A DNA stretch of 59,642 bases from Conservatibacter flavescens (GTDB lineage Bacteria; Pseudomonadota; Gammaproteobacteria; Enterobacterales; Pasteurellaceae), in assembly GCF_002795425.1 (NCBI RefSeq), contig NZ_PHHA01000016.1, positions 1 to 59,642 of the forward strand. Direction: 5' to 3'. Shown here piece after piece: positions 51,700-59,642 of the stretch. A program made the translations under genes and the position numbers. The first letter of the stretch is position 1. Each line of letters opens with the position of its first letter. Below the pieces are notes generated by a model. It saw nothing but the letters and a program-made list of their open reading frames with translations, ran no database searches and was not told where the DNA came from.

Positions 51700-51993
51700 T
51701 AAAGAAAGAAATATTTTATAAACAAGAAATGCAGACAAGACATCACGTATTTATCTGACTGTTGGCAAAGTATTATTGCTTGTGGGACGTATGCCATACG
51801 CCCCTAGCTGAGAAATAAATATAACTTAAATTTCAATGAATTATGGTGTTTATTGAAGGCATATTACATGCCTCCATTATCTTACTCGGTTTGTCACTCG
51901 TCTGAGACGATACATCATGTATTTCTACAAATGATTGATAAGAAGATTGGAGAGACCAAATGTGTATAAAAAACCAACAAACTTTATCAAAAA
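51700..51993. repeat. gene-free stretch with diverged dispersed repeats
   Basis: No gene is seen between alsR and the als operators. A diverged copy of the GGGCGTAT palindrome lies at 51784-51804 (GGGACGTATGCCATACGCCCC with mismatches in the left arm). A CGTCTGAGACG palindrome is at 51900-51910. The segment 51873-51904 resembles 57534-57565, with the shared blocks CCATTATCTT and GGTTTGTC. Confidence 0.5.
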
Positions 51994-52845
51994 TTATTTT
52001 TGTCTAAAGTATTCTGTTGCATGAAATGTTTTTTCTAAATTGCCTTGAGCAAAGTCAATGTGTTGTTGTGCAACCGCAACAAAAAAAGCATCAACTAAAA
52101 TCAACTGTAAAATCCTTGCTGAAGCATTTTTACCCAGCAACGGCGTATCCGGCGCAGGCGTGCAAATCACAAAATCAGAAACTGCCGCAATCGGCGAAAC
52201 ATCGCTATGCGTGATACAAATAATCTTTGCCTTATTTTTTCGTGCTTCATTGACCACTTTCAGTAAATCGGTGGTTTTCCCTGAATGAGAAATCACTAAC
52301 ACCACATCATCTTCGGTTAATAGAGAAGCCGACATCATCATCAAATGCACATCACGATAGCTATTACACCGCACGCCAATTCTCAAAAACTTATGAGCGA
52401 TATCATCACAAATCGTATTTGAGCCTCCCGCCGCATAAAGATCCCGATTTTTTGCATGAAAAAAACATTTTGCTGCTTTTTCAATGACATCAGATTTTAA
52501 AATCGCCCGCCCTTCTGTAATCGTTTGAACTGAAATATCAAACACCTTATCAACAAGATCTTGTACAGAATCCTGAGACGAAAGCTCAATCGTATTCAAA
52601 TGATTAATCTCAAAAGAAGAAGTAATCTGTTTACGCAAATCACGAAACCCAGAAAATCCCAGTAACTTTGCCACTTTCACTACTAAAGGTTCTGAAACAT
52701 GAAGAGACTCAGCCACCATACTCAGTGATGTTTTTTTATCAAACTTTGTCGAATCCAATAACCAATCCACAACCCGTTTTTCGGTATTGGTCATTGCCTC
52801 TCTTTTCATTCGAATGCTTGGAATGAGAGATAAATCCTTATTCAT
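51994..52845 (-). CDS. alsR: RpiR-family regulator of the allose operon
   Basis: Transcription factor of 283 residues. The N-terminal HTH_6 domain (about 1-78) has ANTEKRVVDWLL-like packing and VAESLHVSEPLVVKVAKLLGF as recognition region. A SIS phosphosugar-binding domain follows (about 125-260; LYAAGGSNTICDDIAHKFLR, VLVISHSGKTTDLLKVV). It should sense a phosphosugar such as allose 6-phosphate and release the operators before alsB. Same order (regulator, then alsBACEK) as in E. coli. Confidence 0.9.
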   Translation of the reverse strand: MNKDLSLIPSIRMKREAMTNTEKRVVDWLLDSTKFDKKTSLSMVAESLHVSEPLVVKVAKLLGFSGFRDLRKQITSSFEINHLNTIELSSQDSVQDLVDKVFDISVQTITEGRAILKSDVIEKAAKCFFHAKNRDLYAAGGSNTICDDIAHKFLRIGVRCNSYRDVHLMMMSASLLTEDDVVLVISHSGKTTDLLKVVNEARKNKAKIICITHSDVSPIAAVSDFVICTPAPDTPLLGKNASARILQLILVDAFFVAVAQQHIDFAQGNLEKTFHATEYFRQK

Positions 52846-53046
52846 GCTTGATCCTTAGTTTAATGTGGCTGTAATAAATAGCGATATAGGAAACAACTAA
52901 ATACGATTTTAACAAATCTAGTAAAAAACACCTACTAATCATCACTATCATCTCAGATTTAAATCAATAAAATCACATTTTTTGCAAGACAAATGGACGA
53001 AATAGCTTTACTATATGGGCATTATTTTTTTAATGCTTTAAATTAA

Positions 53047-54375
<1,329 letters not shown>

Positions 54376-54405
54376 TATTGCTTAACTTTAAAACTTTCTA
54401 ATATT

Positions 54406-54441
54406 ACACCGCACTTTTTAATAAAAGTGCGGTGTTTTTTT
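54406..54441 (+). terminator. eno terminator from inverted uptake cores
   Basis: CACCGCACTTTT (54407-54418) and AAAAGTGCGGTG (54423-54434) form a 12-bp stem with a short loop, followed by seven T. Also able to stop transcripts of the convergent lipoprotein gene. Confidence 0.85.
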
Positions 54442-54464
54442 ATGAAGTTTTAACAGACGATATA

Positions 54465-54935
54465 TCATTTAGGGGCTTGTGGACGATAAAAATTCGCACA
54501 CATAACTTTTGCCACCGTATCCAACGAAGAACCTTCAATAATATCGGTGGTTTTATATAATTGGCGATGTCGTTTTAATTCCACGCCCTCTCCCCAAAAT
54601 CTTGAATAGACCATTTCCCCTGTTCGCGAATAAGTATTGGTTTTACAATTTACATTTTTATGGCTACGAATAGATTTTCCAATCTCATTAGGATGATCCT
54701 TAAACCCGAGCTGTCCTTTAGATAAATTTGTCACCATATCAAAGTTAATCACTTCAGGAGACTGATTATCAATCCAAATCGAGGCAGAATCGATATAATA
54801 ATCTTTTTCAGCCAATACTTGCACAAATCCTTCTGCGGGTTCTTTTGGCGTAACTAAATCGACCATTTGGCTGTGTTGACTAGTACAAGCATTCAGAGCC
54901 AATATCATCGCGCATGATAAAAATACCTTTTTCAT
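54465..54935 (-). CDS. Protein E-like surface lipoprotein
   Basis: Lipoprotein of 156 residues with signal peptide and lipobox LNAC (Cys17). The mature part shares the core of Haemophilus influenzae Protein E (surface adhesin, laminin, vitronectin and plasminogen binding): KDYYIDSASIWIDNQSPE, then FDMVTNLSKGQLG, and a late VMCANFY. Two cysteines (VNCKT and VMCAN) could form the disulfide of that family. Adhesin function is known for the Haemophilus protein, and only inferred here. Single gene, convergent to eno. Confidence 0.8.
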   Translation of the reverse strand: MKKVFLSCAMILALNACTSQHSQMVDLVTPKEPAEGFVQVLAEKDYYIDSASIWIDNQSPEVINFDMVTNLSKGQLGFKDHPNEIGKSIRSHKNVNCKTNTYSRTGEMVYSRFWGEGVELKRHRQLYKTTDIIEGSSLDTVAKVMCANFYRPQAPK

Positions 54936-54995
54936 ATAAACCTCCTAATCAACATATTGGCTGATTTCAATTAAATTACCACTCTTCGATCTCAA

Positions 54996-56375
54996 TTAAC
55001 GCCCAAACATACCGCCTAAGCCACCAAGACCGCCACCCATCATGCCCTTCATACCCCGCATCATTTTCGCCATTCCGCCTTTACGCATTTTTTTCATCAT
55101 ACGTTGCATTTCATCAAACTGTTTCAACATACGATTAACATCTTGTACTTGTGTCCCTGAGCCCATCGCAATACGGCGTTTACGTGATCCTTTGATAATA
55201 TCAGGGTGACGGCGTTCTTTCGGTGTCATGGAATTAATCATCGCTTCCATACGATTAAACATCTTATCATCGACCTGTCCTTTCACATGATCAGGTAAAT
55301 TTTTCGCACCAGGCAATTTTTCTAACATGGACATCATACCGCCCATTTTTTTCATTTCAATCAACTGTTCTCGGAAGTCTTCTAAGGTAAACTCATCGCC
55401 TTTCTTAAACTTCTGAGCCATTTTTTCGGCTTTTTCTTTATCGACAGAACGTTCCAAATCTTCGATTAAAGACAGCACATCGCCCATACCAAGAATACGA
55501 GAAGCGACACGATCCGGATGGAATGGTTCCAAAGCATCAGTCTTCTCACCGATCCCTAAAAATTTAATAGGTTTACCCGTAATTTGGCGAATAGACAACG
55601 CTGCACCACCACGCGCATCACCATCCACCTTAGTTAAAATCACACCGGTTAACGGCAAAGCTTCGTTAAAGGCTTTCGCGGTATTTGCCGCGTCCTGCCC
55701 CGTCATCGCATCAACAGTAAACAAGGTTTCGATAGGTGAAAGCGCTGCATGAATTTGCTTAATTTCTTCCATCATCTCGCTATCAACATGCAAACGGCCG
55801 GCGGTATCCACAATCAAGACATCATAAAATTTTAATTTTGCATGACTTAATGCGGCTTGGGCAATTTGCACAGGCTTTTGTTTGACATCTGATGGGAAAA
55901 AATCGACATTTACTGCTTGTGCCAATGTTTCTAATTGCTTAATCGCCGCAGGACGATACACATCCGCCGAGACCACTAACACTTTTTTCTTATGGCGTTC
56001 TCTCAAAAATTTTGCCAGTTTTCCAACCGACGTCGTTTTACCCGCACCTTGCAAACCCGCCATTAACACAACGGCTGGCGGCTGTGTCGCGAGATTTAAA
56101 CTTTCGTTCGCCTCTCCCATTGCAGCTTCTAACTCAGCGCGGACGATTTTCAAAAATTCTTGTCCTGGCGTTAAGCTTTTATTGACTTCTTCGCCAATGG
56201 CACGTTCTTTTACTTTATTAATAAATTCGCGCACAACCGGTAAAGCGACATCCGCCTCAAGCAAGGCCATACGCACTTCTCGTAAAGTGTCTTTGATATT
56301 CTCTTCCGTCAAACGACCCTTACCCGTAATATTACGCAAAGTTTTAGACAAACGATCGGATAAATTTTCAAACAT
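54996..56375 (-). CDS. ffh: signal recognition particle protein Ffh
   Basis: GTPase (459 residues) that binds 4.5S RNA and signal peptides for co-translational membrane targeting. N domain (about 1-85), G domain with GLQGAGKTTSVGKLA, VDTAGRLHVD and TKVDGDARGGAAL, and a methionine-rich M domain ending in a Gly-Met tail. ATG 56375 (MFENLSDRL start) matches the family; a frame ten codons longer is ignored. Confidence 0.97.
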   Translation of the reverse strand: MFENLSDRLSKTLRNITGKGRLTEENIKDTLREVRMALLEADVALPVVREFINKVKERAIGEEVNKSLTPGQEFLKIVRAELEAAMGEANESLNLATQPPAVVLMAGLQGAGKTTSVGKLAKFLRERHKKKVLVVSADVYRPAAIKQLETLAQAVNVDFFPSDVKQKPVQIAQAALSHAKLKFYDVLIVDTAGRLHVDSEMMEEIKQIHAALSPIETLFTVDAMTGQDAANTAKAFNEALPLTGVILTKVDGDARGGAALSIRQITGKPIKFLGIGEKTDALEPFHPDRVASRILGMGDVLSLIEDLERSVDKEKAEKMAQKFKKGDEFTLEDFREQLIEMKKMGGMMSMLEKLPGAKNLPDHVKGQVDDKMFNRMEAMINSMTPKERRHPDIIKGSRKRRIAMGSGTQVQDVNRMLKQFDEMQRMMKKMRKGGMAKMMRGMKGMMGGGLGGLGGMFGR

Positions 56376-56834
56376 AGATGATCCTATTTTATATCTCTGC
56401 GACAAGGCGCATTCTGTTTCAATTAGCTCTGATTATACTTGAAATTCCTGTCTTTGTTAATGACTCAGCTTTGTGGATAACTCTGTCAATAAACCGCGCA
56501 TAAATTGGTGAAAAAAGTATTTTTTTATTTTTCACCGCACTTTTGTCGTTTATAATCCCCAAGTCTTATATTAGAAAATAAACAGCTTCTGATAAAAATT
56601 TAACCATCTTACGACCATACAAAAGGGCCTGTGAGTTATTCAGGTTTTCTGTGGATAAAATTGTGATTGAAGTGCGGTATAATTTGGGAAAACTTTTTAA
56701 CGGATAAAAAAAGCCCATTCGCATTTTTATAAATAACATTTAAAATCAAATAGATAACAAAAATATTTATCATTTTTTGCCTGGTAAGAAAAAGCACAAT
56801 ATAGACTGACTACTTCTTAAACAAAGAAAATACT
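56376..56834. other. divergent spacer between ffh and mutH
   Basis: No gene is seen. It holds two uptake cores (near 56535 and 56671), a GGTGAAAAA/TTTTTCACC hairpin at 56507-56536, and TATAAT boxes at 56551-56556 and 56678-56683 that could serve mutH. The TATAAT at 56678 overlaps an uptake core. Confidence 0.5.
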
Positions 56835-57515
56835 ATGATTAGCACGCCACAAACAGAACAAGCACTCCTCACACGAGCGCAACATATCGCAGGCCTAAAT
56901 TTTGCTGAGTTGGCCGCTGAACTACATCTTCCTATACCAGCAGATCTCAAACGTCATAAAGGCTGGGTCGGCATGCTCATTGAAACGGCACTTGGTGCGA
57001 AAGCGGGCAGCAAAGCCGAACAAGACTTTGCCCATCTCGGTATCGAATTAAAAACCATTCCAATTAATGCACAAGGTTTTCCTTTAGAAACCACCTTTGT
57101 GAGTCTTGCGCCATTAGCCAATAATACCGGTGTGAATTGGGACAGCTCCCATGTTAAATACAAACTCACTAAAGTCTTATGGATCCCCATCGAAGGAGAA
57201 CGGCATATTCCACTTGGTGAACGCCGTATCGGCGCGCCAATTTTATGGCAGCCCACACCGGCACAAGAACATCAATTACGCCAAGACTGGGAAGAATTAA
57301 TGGACTACATTGTATTGGGCAAGGTGGAGCAAATCACAGCAAAAATCGGCAAAGTGATGCAACTTCGTCCTAAAGGCGCAAATAGTAAAGCATTAACAAA
57401 AGGAATTGGGAAACAAGGGCAAAGCATTCAAACGCTACCGCTTGGATTTTATTTACGTAAAGAGTTTACCGCACAAATCTTGCAGCATTTTGAAAGAGGT
57501 CTCCACAACATATAA
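56835..57515 (+). CDS. mutH: DNA mismatch repair endonuclease MutH
   Basis: Nicks the unmethylated strand at hemimethylated GATC sites during MutSL-directed repair (226 residues). The catalytic set is seen as Asp64, Glu71 and Lys73 in [24 protein letters not shown] precedes it and [11 protein letters not shown] lies in the DNA-binding C-terminal part. Length matches E. coli MutH (229). Its presence implies Dam methylation in this organism. Confidence 0.96.
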   Translation: MISTPQTEQALLTRAQHIAGLNFAELAAELHLPIPADLKRHKGWVGMLIETALGAKAGSKAEQDFAHLGIELKTIPINAQGFPLETTFVSLAPLANNTGVNWDSSHVKYKLTKVLWIPIEGERHIPLGERRIGAPILWQPTPAQEHQLRQDWEELMDYIVLGKVEQITAKIGKVMQLRPKGANSKALTKGIGKQGQSIQTLPLGFYLRKEFTAQILQHFERGLHNI

Positions 57516-57675
57516 GCTTTTGGATATGTAATAACCCCCATTATCTTGCGAGGTTTGTCTCGAATCTGAAATATTGGTGTCTGATAATTTTAAGAAAAAA
57601 TACATAATTCCATTGCATTCTTATCACAAGAGATTATGATTAACCGCTATTTATTTTATTTAAGGAAATATTTTT

Positions 57676-58392
57676 ATGTTTGAATGGCTCGCCAGCCCAG
57701 AAGCATGGGTTGCATTATTTACATTAACAGCCCTTGAGATTGTTTTGGGTATTGATAACATTATTTTTATTAGTATCTTAGTCGGACGTCTTCCTGAACA
57801 TCAACGCCAATCCGCCCGCTTAATTGGCTTAGGATTAGCGATGGGTATGCGTATTTTGTTACTCCTGTCTTTAGCATGGATCATGAAGCTTACCGCACCG
57901 TTATTTCATATTTGGGACAACGCCATTTCAGGGCGTGATTTAATTTTAATTCTTGGTGGTTTATTCTTAGTGGCTAAAAGTACTCACGAAATTCATCATG
58001 CGATGACACCGGAAGAACAAGAAGAAAAATCCGCTAAGCCCGCTGGATTTATGGCCATTCTTGTGCAGATTGCCCTATTAGATATCGTATTCTCATTAGA
58101 TTCTGTGATTACCGCGGTCGGTATGGCAAGTCATGTAGAGGTGATGATTATTGCTATTGTGATTGCAGTAGGTGTCATGATGTTAGCGGCAAAACCAATT
58201 GGCGACTTTGTAGAATCTCACCCAACGTTAAAGATCTTAGCCTTATCTTTCCTCATTCTTATCGGGGTAGCCTTACTCGGTGAAGGTTTTGATATGCATA
58301 TTCCGAAAGGATATATTTATTTTGCTATGGGCTTCTCTGTTGTGGTTGAAATGATTAATATCAAAATCCGTAAACATATTACGAAACCATAA
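57676..58392 (+). CDS. TerC family membrane protein
   Basis: Integral membrane protein (238 residues, seven segments) of the TerC/Alx family, linked in other bacteria to metal (manganese) export and loading of exported proteins. The paired acidic motifs are EIVLGIDNIIFISILVGRLP near the start and DIVFSLDSVITAVGM in the middle. Upstream (57516-57675) I see no yybP-ykoY riboswitch, which often controls this family; it holds instead a diverged repeat at 57534-57565. Confidence 0.88.
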   Translation: MFEWLASPEAWVALFTLTALEIVLGIDNIIFISILVGRLPEHQRQSARLIGLGLAMGMRILLLLSLAWIMKLTAPLFHIWDNAISGRDLILILGGLFLVAKSTHEIHHAMTPEEQEEKSAKPAGFMAILVQIALLDIVFSLDSVITAVGMASHVEVMIIAIVIAVGVMMLAAKPIGDFVESHPTLKILALSFLILIGVALLGEGFDMHIPKGYIYFAMGFSVVVEMINIKIRKHITKP

Positions 58393-58406
58393 TCTATTCT
58401 CTTCTC

Positions 58407-58453
58407 CCTCATTCGTTTGGTTCAATTCCACTAAACGAATGAGGTTTCTTTTT
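58407..58453 (+). terminator. terminator after the TerC gene
   Basis: CCTCATTCGTTT (58407-58418) pairs with AAACGAATGAGG (58432-58443) and TTTCTTTTT follows. A strong 12-bp intrinsic terminator. Confidence 0.85.
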
Positions 58454-58826
58454 ATAAATCCCCTCAAATAAAGCAAATTATTAACATTTACATTTCTTGT
58501 TAGTTCATGACACTTTACTTCCCTATAGCATTTCGTTATATTATCCGCAATTTATAGGCCTCTTTTGAGACAACTGCATTGCACGCTGCTTATTTTAACG
58601 TTGGAATGTCGTCATGAAAAATCGCGCACCGGTCAGATCGCCCATGTTTCAAGCCCGAATATTACCAAAACACATCGGGATATATGCTTTTTCTTGTCTC
58701 AAACGATTTTCGTTTATCACCAAATTAACCCGCTTTTACTCCCCTATTATCATCAACAATTCCTGTATTTGGCCAACATTGCCATACGTATATGAGTAAG
58801 CGATTTCACCTATTGAGGATAAAACT
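58454..58826. other. long leader region of the exoprotein gene
   Basis: There is no recognised gene in this stretch. It includes plus-strand frames of 61 codons from ATG 58614 and 76 codons from 58565, with only weak ribosome sites and no family resemblance. The first 100 bases are AT-rich with promoter-like boxes (for example TATATT near 58535). The rest could be a long 5' untranslated leader of the exoprotein mRNA. Confidence 0.4.
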
Positions 58827-59642
58827 ATGAACAACCAAATCTTCCGCGTTATCTTTAGTCGCACCTTACAACGCCTTGTCGTCACCTCCGAATTAGCTAA
58901 ATCGGCGGGTAAAGCACACAGCGAATCAACGGGAGGATTAGGACACCAAAGTGCGGTGTTAAAACCCTTAATTTTTAGTTTATATTGTGCCTTAGGATTT
59001 GTGGCATTTTCTTCCAGCGCATTGGCCGAAACCCTCATTATTAAAGCTGACCCAAATGCCCCGAAATCCCAACAGCCTATTGTTCTCCAAACCGCCAATG
59101 GCCTTCCTCAAGTCAATATCCAAACCCCAAATGACAAAGGCCTTTCCCATAATAAATACCATGATTTCAACGTGGCCGAAAAAGGTGCTATTTTAAATAA
59201 CAGCCGCAAAGCCACTCAAACCCAACAAGCCGGCCTTGTGCAAGGCAACCCTTATTTAGCTAGAGGGGAAGCCAAAGTGATTTTAAATGAAGTCACGTCG
59301 AATAACCCCAGTGTGATGAAAGGTTATGTGGAAGTGGCAGGGAAAAAAGCCGAAGTGATTATCGCCAACCCAAACGGGTTACATTGTGACGGTTGTGGGA
59401 TTATCAATGCAGACCGAGCCACGATTACCACCGGAAAACCCCAAATCCATCAAGGCGATATTGACAGCTACCGCGTAGAAAAAGGAAAAGTAAAAGTAAG
59501 CGGCAAAGGCATGGACAATAGCCGGGTGGATTATACAGATATTTTAGCCCGTGAAGCGGAAATTAATGCGGGTATTTGGACGGGGAAAAAGTTAAACGTT
59601 GTCACCGGGCAAAATCAAATCAAACGGGGAAGCACAGACCAA
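58827..59642 (+). CDS. two-partner-secretion exoprotein, FhaB/CdiA type, N-terminal part
   Basis: The frame is open from ATG 58827 to the window edge (272 codons, no stop). TTGAGGAT precedes it. Residues 1-26 are an extended signal peptide region (MNNQIFRVIFSRTLQRLVVT, then SELAKS), followed by a hydrophobic core and a likely cleavage after Ala67 (SSSALA). Then comes the TPS/haemagglutination-activity domain with VIIANPNGLHCDGCGIINAD (Cys187 and Cys190) and RATITTG, the region that docks to a TpsB outer-membrane transporter. Such proteins are usually thousands of residues long; filamentous haemagglutinin (PfhB-like) or a CdiA toxin are both possible. No tpsB gene lies upstream, so it must be beyond the window or elsewhere. 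Confidence 0.92.
   Translation, partial: MNNQIFRVIFSRTLQRLVVTSELAKSAGKAHSESTGGLGHQSAVLKPLIFSLYCALGFVAFSSSALAETLIIKADPNAPKSQQPIVLQTANGLPQVNIQTPNDKGLSHNKYHDFNVAEKGAILNNSRKATQTQQAGLVQGNPYLARGEAKVILNEVTSNNPSVMKGYVEVAGKKAEVIIANPNGLHCDGCGIINADRATITTGKPQIHQGDIDSYRVEKGKVKVSGKGMDNSRVDYTDILAREAEINAGIWTGKKLNVVTGQNQIKRGSTDQ

Noticed and set aside
57516-57675. A yybP-ykoY manganese riboswitch before the TerC-family gene.
   Set aside because: I looked for its conserved blocks because this family is often under its control, but none is visible in these 160 bp.
58614-58799. A 61-residue plus-strand frame before the exoprotein gene.
   Set aside because: Weak ribosome site, no recognised family, overlaps a second frame in another phase. 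Described only as part of the leader region.
58736-59098. A 120-residue minus-strand frame at the start of the exoprotein.
   Set aside because: It lies opposite the conserved ESPR and signal peptide of the exoprotein gene and matches no family.

Overview
The window is chromosomal DNA of a Pasteurellaceae bacterium. Roughly thirty copies of the Haemophilus-type DNA uptake core AAGTGCGGT (or its complement) are scattered through genes and spacers, several as inverted pairs that act as terminators. The Cas9, Protein E-like lipoprotein, ligase and ccm genes are all of Haemophilus/Pasteurella type. The uptake core points to the Haemophilus influenzae / Pasteurella multocida side of the family rather than the Actinobacillus pleuropneumoniae side; I do not name a species.

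Layout. 1-512: the 5' end of a 16S rRNA gene, its leader and promoter, all reading leftward. 575-6398: a type II-C CRISPR-Cas locus: cas9, cas1 split by an in-frame stop, cas2, a three-repeat array read from the minus strand, and a tracrRNA on the plus strand. Between array and tracrRNA lie apparent remains of a Mu-like phage tail module with a small frameshifted membrane-protein gene on the opposite strand. 6474-8272: a DUF5718 gene and a periplasmic ATP-dependent DNA ligase. 8344-13911: dipeptide ABC importer dppABCDF. 14083-15804: proB and folA, divergent. 15896-20945: a TetR-type regulator with a clear operator and an AcrAB-type RND efflux pair. 21033-28970: a membrane-linked EEP phosphatase-like protein, rsmA-apaH, an unknown gene, glnE and argA.

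29006-33441: lacZ with a consensus CRP site and a palindrome over its -10 box, divergent from tyrP. 33535-38813: leuABCD with a leucine-rich leader peptide and attenuator; several palindromic repeats sit between its genes. 39038-45927: the cytochrome c maturation cluster ccmABCDEFGHI, with an FNR-like box before ccmC. 45975-52845: a D-allose catabolic operon (alsR, alsB-A-C-E-K, rpiB-type isomerase) with RpiR-type inverted repeats before alsB. 53065-58392: eno, a Protein E-like lipoprotein, ffh, mutH and a TerC-family membrane protein. 58827-end: the start of a large two-partner-secretion exoprotein of the FhaB/CdiA type, cut by the window edge.

The most notable region is the CRISPR locus. 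It keeps every part needed for interference (Cas9 with all expected catalytic residues, two crRNA units, tracrRNA with promoter and terminator), but adaptation is probably dead through the cas1 nonsense codon, which fits the two-spacer array. The other sharp signals are regulatory: operators for lacZ, acrR and als, the leu attenuator, and an FNR box inside the ccm cluster.
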